From Peromyscus leucopus (taxonomy: Eukaryota; Chordata; Mammalia; Rodentia; Cricetidae), in the NCBI RefSeq assembly GCF_004664715.2, contig NC_051083.1, forward strand, positions 117,562,534-117,626,533: a stretch of 64,000 bases of DNA, given 5' to 3'. A program made the position numbers and the translations under genes. Below, piece by piece: positions 54,851 to 64,000 of the stretch (its first letter is position 1; each line of letters starts with the position of its first letter). The notes under the pieces were generated by a model, which was not told where the DNA came from, made no database searches, and worked only from the letters and a program-made list of their open reading frames with translations.

Positions 54851-56561
54851 TAAATATATGTGAAAATGAATGAGTGTGTGACAATACTGAAGAATTCTGA
54901 GATAGAATCAGGAGACCAAAGACTCCATGAGCTAGAAGGAGCTAAGATAAATGCTAATAGTGTAGAGATTCTATTCAATGAAATTATAGCAGAACAATTT
55001 CCAAATGTAGAGAGATATTCAAATATGCAGACTCCTAAGTACATGCAAAAAAAATACTACAATCAAGCTGCCAAAAATGCAAAGCAAACAAACATTCAAA
55101 GCTGTAAAGGAAAAAAGCCAACTCACTTATGAAGTCAGACCTCAGTTCTCTCAACAAAACCCCTAAGATCCATGAGAGTAAGGAACCATGTAGTTCAAGC
55201 CCTGAAAGTAAATACCTACCCACCAATATTGCTTTATCCAACAAAACTATCTTTTAAAGTCAATAGAGAAATAATAGCCCATCAAGACAAGCTAGCTAAG
55301 ATAGTTTATGTTTCTCAAGCCAGTGCTGCAGAAGATAAGAGAATAATATACACAGAAGAAGAAAGACAGCATCAATCACAAGATCACAGGAAACAATAAA
55401 TTTCATGAGAATAATGGATGAACAAAGGAAAGTCAGGAAAGAATCCGTCATGTCCCAACACAGTAAACCAGCAAACTCCCAGCACTAATAACTGAGATAG
55501 AAGAGATCAAACAATAATTCAACCAACTAGAAAAACAGCCAACAACATTTTAGAAACTACTAAACATTTCACCATAATAACTTTCAGCACAATGGCCTCA
55601 GCTCACCAATAAAGAGGTACAGACTGGCTGACTGACTTCTGAGTGTCTAAGGCGGGAAGGCAATCTATCAAATTAATGGAAGCAAAACAAAGCTGGAATC
55701 TATTCTAAGATCTGATAAGGTCAACTTCAAATCAAAACTATTCCAAAAATATAAAGAAGGCCACTATTTATTAATAAAGGAAATCATTCGTCAAGAAGAT
55801 AAAGCAATAGTAAATACATATGCACTAAATGAGGCTCCTAATTTCATAAAGCAAACAATAATGTACACAAAACATCAGATGACTTCACTACCCCACTCTC
55901 ATCCAAACTAAACATAAATCAATCAATCAATCAAAAAACATTCTGTAGAACAAACAAATTTAGCAGATATATAGAGAGACTATTTCATCCCACAGGTACA
56001 GAATACACCCTCATTTCAGCAGTCCATGTACTTTCACATGACACATTCTAGATTACAAAGCAAATCTTTATACAAAAGAATCCAATCTTTTTTATCTTAT
56101 AGGATCATAGTAGACTAAAACTAGAAATCAGTAACTAGAGAAATGACATAAATACATGGAGACTGAATGAGTGACTGTTAGGTCATTGAAGAAATCATGG
56201 AGGACATTTAAAAATTCTTAGAGTTAAATGAAAATGAAAGCCACAATGTATGACAGCCATTGGAAAAAGCTAACACGTTTCTGAAAGGTTTTTGACTGAC
56301 TTAATTCTTTTGCTTGTACCCTCTTTTAGGTCAGCAATCACATCTACCAGTAAACTTTTAAATATTTATCCTGTGTTTTACCTATTTCAGTAAACTTTCA
56401 AAATCTCTGGAATTTAATATATATATGTTAGAAATCATACAGATCCCAAATAAATAACCTAATGATGAACATCAAGGTCTTGGAAAAACAAGATCAATGT
56501 AAATCCAAACAGCAGTAGACAGCAAGAAATAATAAAGATCAAGGCAAAAATTATTAAAATG

Positions 56562-56932
56562 TGCTGTGGGATAATGTCCTTGTACACTGGTTTAATAAAA
56601 TGCTGATTGGCCAGTAGCCAGGCAGAAATTATAAGTGGGGCCAGCAGAAGAGGAGAATGCTGGGAAGAGGAGAGCAGAGTCAGGTGTCGCCAGCCAGACA
56701 CAGAGGAAGCAAGATGTGAAGGCAGAACTGAGAAAAGGTACCAAGCCATGTGGCTAAACATAGATAAGAATTATGGGTTAATTTAAATGTAAAAGCTAGT
56801 CAATAATAAGCCTGAGCTAATGGCCATACAGTTCGTAACTAATATAAGCCTCTGAGTGACTACGGGACTGGTGGATGAGAGAGATTAGTCCTGACCCAGG
56901 ACCAGGCGGGACACAGGAAAACTTCAGCTACA
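56562..56932 (+). mobile_element. Solo LTR, class II ERV type
   Basis: 371 bp, TGCTGTGGGATAATG start and CTTCAGCTACA end, AATAAAA at 56593-56600, flanked by aaaatg / gaaatg (5 of 6 equal). Interrupts L1 ORF2. Confidence 0.75.
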
Positions 56933-57054
56933 GAAATGAAAGCTAAAAGAACAATATATAAAATCAACCAGAGAGATGATTTTTGGAAAAAATAAGCAAG
57001 ATCAACAATTGATAAACCCATAGCCAAAATAAAAGGAGAGTGAGAAGATCTAAT

Positions 57055-57215
57055 TTTTCTCTTTTTTTATGTATAAAGGTGCTTTGTCTGCATGTATGCC
57101 TACAGACCAGAAGGGTATCAGATTATGAGCTGCCACGTGGGATCTAGGAATTGAACCCAGGACCTCTGGAAGAGCAGTCATTGTTCTTAACTGCTAAGCC
57201 ATCTCTCCAACCCCA
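57055..57215 (-). repeat. B2/B3 SINE
   Basis: aaaggtgctttgtctgcatg, attgaacccaggacctctgg, ctaagccatctctccaacc. Confidence 0.9.
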
Positions 57216-57453
57216 TGAACATCCAAATTTATAAAACTAGAAGTGAAACAAGAAGGTTAGGAATGAATTTAATGAAATTTGGAGTTATTAGTGAATACAC
57301 TGAAAATTTATATTCCAAAGAATTGTAAAATCTAGAAGAAATTAATAAATTCCCACATGCAGATGACCTACCGAAATTAAACCAAGAGGATATAATATTG
57401 TGTAGGGTGAACATGATCAAAATCCCCTATATACACATATGAAATTGTCAAAT

Positions 57454-57601
57454 AAGCCGGGCAGTGGTGGTGCACGCCTTTAATCCCAGCACTCGGGAGG
57501 CAGAGGCAGGCGGATCTCTGTGAGTTCGAGGCCAGCCTGGGCTACAAAGTGAGTTCCAGGAAAGGCGCAAAGCTACACAGAGAAACCCTGTCTCGAAAAA
57601 C

Positions 57602-57654
<53 letters not shown>

Positions 57655-57655
57655 A
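57454..57655 (+). repeat. B1 SINE with (AT)n tail
   Basis: Near-consensus B1 (agccgggcagtggtggtgca to aaaccctgtctcg) followed by about 23 AT units. Flanks are inverted, not direct, copies of gaaattgtcaaataa (57441-57455 and 57656-57670), followed by a B1-like reverse tail ending cgagaca at 57701. Confidence 0.95.
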
Positions 57656-57989
57656 TTATTTGACAATTTCTTTTTTTTTGTTTTGTTTTGTTTTTCGAGA
57701 CAAATTTGGAAGGCCAATAAATACATGGGAAGTAACACAATCTCACTACTACTCAGAGGCATGCCAACTCAAAGCAGCACCCCCCGCTTCGGCTCCTCTC
57801 AGACATAAACAGAACTTAGGCCTGAAACAAATGACAGGCATCCTAACACAATAAAAGTGAGACTTTACATTGGTACAACCATTTGAGAGACTATTTGGAA
57901 ATAGAAGGTAAACTATAATCTGCCAATGCCACTCCTGAGTGTATCTTAGATCAGTAGTTCTTACACTTCTAAGTTCCAAGCTACTCTTT

Positions 57990-58100
57990 TTCCTTCCTCC
58001 ACCTTCCAAATGCTGGAGTAACAACCAGTGTGTGTGTGCTAGGGATGGTGTCTTGGCATATGCTAAGCGATCACCATGCTAACTGAGCTACATAGCCAGC
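57990..58100 (-). repeat. ID/B4-like SINE remnant
   Basis: ccttccaaatgctggagtaa, ctagggatggtgtcttggca, gagctacatagccagcc. Confidence 0.4.
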
Positions 58101-58299
58101 CTCCAAGATACTTTCAAACTGTTAAAACTTACTGCAAATGTTAAACAGCTTTGGTTTACATGAACTGTATTTATTGATACATACCAGACTAGAAAATAAA
58201 ATTGAGAAATTAAAAAACTATGTATTGCCATCTAAAAGGTAACAAAAACTCACATTAATGTAAATGACATTTTATAAATTTTTTTTCCAAAACAAAATT

Positions 58300-58457
58300 C
58301 TTGTTTTGTTTTGTTTTTCGAGACAGGGTTTCTCTGTATAGCTTTGGAGACTGTCCTGGAACTCACTTTGTAGACCAGGGTGGCCTCAAACTCACAGAGA
58401 TCCACCTGCCTCTGCCTCCCGAGTGCTGGGAAGGTGTGTATCACCACCACCTGGTTC
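58300..58457 (-). repeat. B1 SINE
   Basis: cgagacagggtttctctgta to atcaccaccacctggttc; near-identical flanks caaaacaaaattctt / caaaacaaaattttt. Confidence 0.95.
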
Positions 58458-58574
58458 AAAACAAAATTTTTAGTGCATAAAGTGGCATTATTTTACATTT
58501 CTGTAGGTATGTTTAGCTGAAGTAGAAGACAGCTGAATTTTGTTTCTGAAGTTTTTTGTTGTTGTTGTTGTCTG

Positions 58575-58766
58575 TTTTTTTTTTAAAAAGATTTTATTTA
58601 TTTATTACGTATAGTGTTCTGCCTGCATGTGTCCCTTCACGCCAGAAGAGGGCACCAGATCTCATTACAGATGGTTGTGAGCCACCATGTGGTTGCTGGG
58701 AATTGAACTCAGGACCTCTGGAAGAACAACCAGTGCTCTTAACCGCTGAGCCATCTCTCCAGCCCG
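58575..58766 (-). repeat. B2/B3 SINE
   Basis: aaagattttatttatttatt, tctcattacagatggttgtg, gctgagccatctctccagcc. Confidence 0.95.
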
Positions 58767-59063
58767 AGGTGTTTTTTTTTTTTTTTTTTGTAGTTTGTTT
58801 TTGAGTGAGGTATATGAACAGTAGAGAGACTCATATAGATGAAGGATTTGAGAATATGTAGAAAAGGCTTTTTAGGAAAGTTCAGCATATCTTCATGATA
58901 AAATCTCTGAAAACAGGAATGGAAGGATGCCTCAATATAACAAATTAAATATGCCAAACCTATAACTGACATTATACTAAGTGGGGAAAATACTGAAAGC
59001 ATTTCCTCTAAAGTCAGGAGCGGGACAAGGATGTTTACTCTGCTCTTGTTCAACATAGTGCTT

Positions 59064-59474
59064 GTCTTAGTTAGGGTTTCTATTGCTGTGATAAAGCACC
59101 AGGACCAAAAGAAACTGAGGAAGGAAAGGGTTCATTTCATCTTAGACTTTCAGGTACCAGTCCACCAGTGAGGGAAGTCAAGGCGGAAACTCAAGCAGGG
59201 AAAGCATCCGGATGCAGGAGCCGAAGAGGAAAGCCGTGGAGAGGAGTGCTGCTGACTGCCTTGCTCCTCCTGGCTTGCTCGTGCGCCAGCCAGGAGCACT
59301 TGCCTCACAGGAGCACTGTCCACAGTGAGCTAGACCCTCCCATAGCAGTCACTCATCAAGAAAGTGTCCCACAGACTTGTCCACAGGCTAACCTGGTGGG
59401 GGCATGTTCTCAACTGAGGGTCCTCTTCTCAAATGACTCTAGCTCGTGTCAAGTTGACAAAAAATTAACCAGAT
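59064..59474 (+). mobile_element. hAT-like (URR1-type) element in the old L1
   Basis: Starts gtcttagttagggtttctat and ends gtgtcaagttgacaaaaaat-type. Flanks tagtgctt / cagtgttc agree at 6 of 8, consistent with the 8-bp duplication of hAT elements. L1 reverse-transcriptase sequence continues on both sides. The 163-codon frame is chance; no transposase. Confidence 0.7.
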
Positions 59475-59540
59475 CAGTGTTCAAAGTCTTATCTATAAGA
59501 CAAGAGAAAGAAATAAAATGGATACAAGTAAGACAGGAAA

Positions 59541-59656
59541 ATTTCTCAGTACTTTGGAGGCAGAAGCAAGAGGATCAGGGGTTTAAGGTCATTCTCTGCT
59601 CCATGGAGAGCTCTAAGCTAATCTCAGATACCAGAGACCCTGTCTCAAAAAGTAAG
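59541..59656 (+). repeat. Old B1-like SINE
   Basis: ctcagtactttggaggcaga to gagaccctgtctcaaaaag. Confidence 0.65.
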
Positions 59657-59659
59657 TAA

Positions 59660-59838
59660 AGGGCTGAAGAGATGGCTCAGCGGTTAAGAACACTGGCTGC
59701 TCTTCCAGAGGACCTGGGTTCAATTCCCAGCACCCACATGACAGTTCACAACTGTCTGTAGCTCCAGCTCCAGGGGATCTGACACTCACACAACAATGTA
59801 CATAAATAAAACTACATAATTAAAAAAAAGAACTTTCA
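59660..59838 (+). repeat. B2/B3 SINE
   Basis: gggctgaagagatggctcag to acataaataaaactac. Confidence 0.95.
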
Positions 59839-59849
59839 ACGTTAAAAAA

Positions 59850-59978
59850 AAAGGGTAAGTCAAGGCAGATGGCTCTCTGTAAGTTTGAGGCCAGCCTGGT
59901 CTACAGGGTGAGTTCCAGGACAGCCAAGGCTATATAGAGAAACCCTGTCTCAAAAAACAAACAAACAAACAAACAAAA
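59850..59978 (+). repeat. B1 SINE, 5' truncated
   Basis: aaggcagatggctctctgta to accctgtctcaaaaaac with AAAC tail. Confidence 0.88.
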
Positions 59979-60930
59979 AAGTCAAAAAATTCCTGTTTAC
60001 CGATGACATGATAAGACTCTAGGTACTCCACCAGAAAGTTCTTATTCCTGATCACACGTTCAGCAAAGTAGAAGGACACAAAACCAGCATTAAAAAGTAC
60101 TTGCTTTCCTGTGTGCCAATAGTCAAATTCTCAAAAGAGAAATCATGGAGAGATCCTATTCCCAACAGCTTTTTTTTTTTAAGTACGAATTAACCTTTCC
60201 AAGGAGGAGAAAACCTTCTATAATGAAAAGTTTGAGACATTAAAGAAGGAAATTGAAGGCGGTGAAAGATAAAGACCTCCCATGCTCGTGAACTGGTGGA
60301 ATTAACAGTGTCAAATAGTTACAGTCCCAAAAGTGACCCACAGAATGAATAAATGCACCCCCCATTAAAATCCATATGACATTCATCACAGAACTAAAAA
60401 TCAATATAAAGGTTTCCATGAAAATACAACAGAAACACCACCCCCCAGGAGGCAAGGCTAAGAAAAAAGCTGGAGCTATCAGGATACCTGATTTCAAATT
60501 CTATTACAGAGCGGCCATGTTAAAGTTCAGCATGGTGCTGGCACAGAAACACAGATGAAGATCAATAAAATAAGAGGCTCGGAGCTACAACCACCTAATT
60601 TTTGACAAATTGGGGGTCATAGAGCTTCCATGGAGAGAAGTCGGCCTCTTTAGCAAATGGTACTGGGAAAACTCGATTTCCACTTAGAGAAGAATGGGAA
60701 CTCCATATCTTTCATGGTGCACAAAAATCACTTCAAACTGGAACAGCTCAAAGACCTTAAAATAAGTCCTGAAATCTTGAAACTGCTCAGAGAAAGCATA
60801 GGTAAAGCACTTGAAGACACAGGCAGAGACGAAGATTTTCTGGAAAGGGCTCTAATAGCATAGAAAACAATCCAAGAACTGACTAAGGAGAATGAATATA
60901 CATAACTAAAAAAAAGCTTCTGTGTGGTAA

Positions 60931-61255
60931 AGTGAGGGAGAGTCAGCAGGACATGACTAGACAGGAAAAGTGAAAGTGGATTCTCTAAGATTGGTTTCTA
61001 GTTCCCAGAAGACATTGGGAGGCGTGTACTGGTTCAGGGGCGGTATCTGAAGGGGACCAATAGAGGAAGCGGGGAGGGCTTCCAGCTCTAGGACCCCACC
61101 CATCCCAAAGGAAGCAGTTTGCTTGTTTCAATAAAGCTGTTACTTTCACTTTCTCAGTGACTCGGTCTTCTGTCTTTCCCAGATATTCAACTTTGTCCAC
61201 CCTATGGAATAAACGTGGGGACCCTCTACCTCACTACCAGCACCTCTATTACGGA
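60931..61255 (+). mobile_element. Probable solo LTR
   Basis: Interrupts L1 ORF2 between gcttctgtgtggtaaa and aaggcaacaatcactaaag. It has a CAATAAAG signal near 61129 with a downstream T-rich part, as in a retroviral R/U5. Ends and duplication not resolved. Confidence 0.5.
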
Positions 61256-61379
61256 AGGCAACAATCACTAAAGTGAAGACGGTCTTCAGAATGCAGCAAA
61301 GTCTTCGCCAACTACAAATCAAACAAGGACCTAATATCTAAGATATATAAAGAACTATAAAGCTAAATACTAAAAGAAC

Positions 61380-61522
61380 CTGGTGTGGTGATGCACACCT
61401 TTAATTCCAGGACTCAGAAGACCAAGGCAGGCAGACCTCTGAGTTCGAGGCCAGCCTGGATTACATCCTAAATTCCAGAACAGACAACTACATAGTGAGC
61501 CTCTGTCTCCAGAAAACAAAAC
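61380..61522 (+). repeat. B1 SINE, diverged
   Basis: cctggtgtggtgatgcacac to gagcctctgtctccag. Confidence 0.85.
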
Positions 61523-61906
61523 AACCAAAATCCCTGAAGACCAAGAAAACAGGAAACACTAAAATCCAATCAATAAATGTGTTCTTAAACTAAATAAACA
61601 GTTCTCCAAAGAAAAACTAAAACTGGCCAGTAAACATTTTTTTAAAAGTGTTCAGCATTCTTAGCCATTCAGAAAATACATTTTAAAACTAATTGATACT
61701 CTATGTCAGCCCAATCAGGATGGCTAGCATCAAGAAAACAAACAATAGCAAATACAAGGATTTGGGAAATAAAACCTTTACACACTGTTGGTGGTAGTGC
61801 AAACTGGTGTAGCCACTATGGAAGTCCGTATGGAGAATCTTCAAAACACTAATACAAGACCTATCTCATGACCCAGGTATATACCCTAAGTCAACATACT
61901 ACAGAA

Positions 61907-62240
61907 TGTTGTAGACTATTATTTTAACTAGGCAAAAATGTGTTATATTTGTTTCTGCTGCAGAACATTACTTATTGTGTGAAGTGGGTTACTTTTGTTT
62001 ATGTTGCATTTGTTTAATTATGAAAAGACATGCTACATTTGTTTCACCTTGCCTGCATGTGATGAAAGTAGAAAGAGGGGCTATTTGGGGCAGAAAAGTC
62101 ACCGACAAGAAGACGACAGAGGGAGAATATAGTGTAGAGGGATCGGTTACACACACAAAAACCCCAACGCCATCTATCTGTGAAAATGCCATAAGGAATT
62201 TCATTACTTTGTATTACTATTTAAAAATAAACTTTAAAAA
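61907..62240 (+). mobile_element. RMER17-like LTR remnant
   Basis: tgttgtagactattatttta, gggttacttttgtttatgtt and gcatttgtttaattatg resemble the 5' part of the RMER17/mys-type LTRs at 52374 and 53860. The 3' part is not recognisable. Confidence 0.45.
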
Positions 62241-62519
62241 GAGCTAATGACGACTTCAAACACAGACAAAAATAGAACATCACAGAGAATGATAAGTATC
62301 CATGGCAGATAATAAATCTGAAGCATTAGAGGCCCAAACATCAAGGTTCATTCAATAAATACTTTCCAGCAATACTTGCTGTCTAGTAAGGATACATCCA
62401 GTGTTGGGCCATTTAACCAATGCCCTATCCAGAATAAAAGTATTTGTCATATTTTCAGAAACCACAATGGTCAATGCAGGTCTCACCAAGAAACACTAGG
62501 ACTTGAGGGAGCATGATGA

Positions 62520-62880
62520 CTAGTGTTACTTGTCAATTTGAGAAAACTAAGCATTACTCTCTGGGCATATCTGGAGGGGATTATCTTGATTGTTTTCATT
62601 GAAGTGGGAAGACCCACCTACTGTGGGTGGTACCATTCCCTGGCTGGGATCCTGAACTGTACAAATGGGGAAGGGGAGCTGAGCAGCACCACGCAGTCAT
62701 AATTCTCCGTCTCCTGATTGTGGATATGCTATGACCAGTTGCTTCAGGCTCCTATGCTTTGACTTCTTCACCATGAAGGAGTGTATTATTGAACTGATCC
62801 GGAATAAAGTCTTTCTCCCTTAAATTGCTTTTGTCAGAATATTTTATCACAGCAACAAGAAAACAGTCTAACACAGGGAG
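62520..62880 (-). mobile_element. hAT-like element, diverged relative
   Basis: ttacttgtcaatttgagaaa, gggattatcttgattg, acctactgtgggtggtacc, attgcttttgtcagaatatt. Same ground plan as the other URR1-type copies but more distant. 62241-62519, before it, shows nothing recognisable. Confidence 0.5.
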
Positions 62881-63035
62881 GTAAGGAAGGAAGATGTGCT
62901 GATATTCTGGAAAAGAGCATTTAAAACAAAGGGAACAAGTTGAGCAAAGACGGTAGAGAGGAACATGGGTATTTTCAAAACCAGACAGCAAGGTGAAAGG
63001 AGTAGGAGAGGAAGCCAAGGATCAATTAAGAACGG

Positions 63036-63175
63036 AGGTAGGGGAAGAGGCAGGCAGATCTCTGTGAGTTCAAGGCCAGCCTGGTCTAGAAAGTGAGTTC
63101 CAGGACAGCCAGGGCTTTTAGAGGACATCCAGGGCTGTTACACAGAGAAACCCTGTCTCAAAAACAAAACAAAAA
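63036..63175 (+). repeat. B1 SINE, 5' truncated with internal duplication
   Basis: gaggcaggcagatctctgtg to accctgtctcaaaaac; cagccagggcttttagaggacatccagggctgtt-type doubling in the 3' part. Confidence 0.85.
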
Positions 63176-63642
63176 GCCACAGTTCTATGTAACTCTTGGG
63201 CATATACCTAAAGGATGCTCAATCATACCACAAGGATACTTGCCCAACTATGTTCATAGCAGCATTATTCATAATAGCCAGAACCTGGAAACAACCTACA
63301 TGCCCCTCAACCAAAGAATGGATTAAGAAAATGTGGTACATATATACAATGGAGTATTACTCAGCAGTGAAAAACAATAACATCATAAAATTGCAGGAAA
63401 ATGGATGGACTAGAAAAAAATCATTCTGAGTGAGGTAACCCAGACCCAGAAAGACAAACACAGTATGTACTCACTTATAAGTGGATATTAGGAGTAAAGT
63501 ACAGGATAAACAACCTACAATCCACAGCCCCAGAGAGGCTAGATCACAAAGAAGGCCCAAACAGGGTTGAATGGATTTCCATGGGAAGGAGAAATAGAAG
63601 AGATCTCCTGGGTAAACTGGGGGTGGGTGTAGCATGAATCTT
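63176..63642 (+). mobile_element. L1 ORF2 C-terminus and 3' UTR start
   Basis: Encodes LGIYLKDAQSYHKDTCP and WYIYTMEYYSAVKNN, then 3' UTR wording gagtgaggtaacccagaccc and agatctcctgggtaaactgg. A subfamily different from 6094-7868. Broken by a B1 at its end. Confidence 0.9.
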
Positions 63643-63805
63643 TTTTTTTTTTTTTTTTGGTTTTTCGAGACAGGGTTTCTCTGTGTAGCTTTGCGCCTTT
63701 CCTGGAACTCACTTGGTAGCCCAGGCTGACCTCGAACTCACAGAGATCCGCCTGGCTCTGCCTCCCGAGTGCTGGGATTAAAGGCGTGCGCCACCACCGC
63801 CCGGC
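63643..63805 (-). repeat. B1 SINE, young copy
   Basis: T run, tttgcgcctttcctggaact, gcgccaccaccgcccggc. Perfect 12-bp duplication agcatgaatctt at 63631-63642 and 63806-63817. Confidence 0.97.
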
Positions 63806-63817
63806 AGCATGAATCTT

Positions 63818-64000
63818 AAAAGTTCTTATTAATAAAACCAAATCCGAGGCCAGATACTGGGGTGAATGCTGGAAGATCAGAGAAGCAGAACAAGCCACAG
63901 CCACCTCACTTTGCCAATTCCTCAGCTGATCCTGTTTCCTCAGACTGGAAGCCTCTGAGTCCTCATCCAAATGGATCTCAGCTGAACTGCTGCTCAAAGC
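63818..64000 (+). repeat. Unnamed interspersed repeat, cut by window end
   Basis: gttcttattaataaaaccaa, gaatgctggaagatcagaga and ctgatcctgtttcctcagac look like a repeat I have met in cricetid DNA, perhaps ERV-related. It cannot be placed here. Confidence 0.35.

Larger units (their letters stand above)
53290..61906 (+). mobile_element. Old, near full-length L1 broken by many insertions
   Basis: L1 pieces occur in order on one strand. ORF1 coiled-coil part 53290-54479; ORF1 middle and C-terminal domain 54851-55400 (words NSVEILFNEIIAEQFPN, LLYPTKLSF). ORF2 endonuclease-region wording 55690-56561 and mid-ORF2 56933-57455. An ORF2 C-terminal-like block at 57695-57960 is out of order and may be a second L1. 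Reverse transcriptase region 58800-59062, 59475-59540 and 59979-60175; ORF2 C-terminal half 60176-61906. Stops and shifts throughout, so no function. Whether all pieces are one insertion needs alignment. Confidence 0.65.

Noticed and set aside
54860..55399. Two frames (90 and 75 codons) considered as Ccdc160 or another coiled-coil gene
   Set aside because: Match the wording of L1 ORF1, are broken by stops and continue into ORF2 remnants.
59168..59659. 163-codon plus-strand frame with a signal-peptide-like leader
   Set aside because: Lies in the nonautonomous hAT-like element and L1/B1 remnants; the hydrophobic stretch is repeat sequence.

Overview
The window reads as nuclear DNA of a muroid rodent, most likely a cricetid (deer mouse, vole or hamster group). 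It is dense in B1, B2/B3 and ID-like SINEs in both orientations. It carries rodent L1 3' ends and RMER17/mys-type solo LTRs, has long CA/GT microsatellites, and contains no Alu. The species call is inference from repeat style. Repeat family names are from memory and were not run against a library.

The one locus recognised with confidence is the mir-106a~363 microRNA cluster, on the minus strand at 15265-16161. In transcript order it holds mir-106a, mir-18b, mir-20b, mir-19b-2, mir-92a-2 and mir-363, the order known in human and mouse. In those species the cluster is X-linked, between Gpc3 and Ccdc160/Phf6/Hprt, so this window is probably X-chromosomal. A CpG-rich block at about 17640-18845 lies 1.5-2.7 kb upstream. 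On the minus strand it shows GC boxes, a TATTAAA element and a good splice donor, and is the likely promoter/first exon of the primary transcript (Kis2/Xpcl1-type host RNA). A second motif-rich block lies at 19986-20230.

No protein-coding gene was found. Open frames in the window fall in transposons, in the GC-rich promoter, or are short and unsupported.

Layout: 1-15 kb is SINE/L1 mosaic, including an interrupted DNA-transposon copy (3793-5040) and two opposed L1 3' ends (5155-7868). 15-20 kb holds the microRNA locus and its control region and has few repeats. 20-29 kb is AT-rich, mostly single-copy sequence with traces of MIR/L2. 29-53 kb is again SINE-rich, with single-copy gaps. 53-62 kb is dominated by an old, multiply interrupted plus-strand L1 into which LTRs, B1, B2 and a hAT-like element have inserted. 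The right edge holds a further L1 3' end and a cut-off repeat.

The most notable observations are lineage differences inside the microRNAs. Mir-18b has an extra base at the 5' edge of its mature arm and a shortened loop. MiR-19b-2 and miR-20b each have one substitution in the mature strand. MiR-106a reads the same as miR-17-5p.
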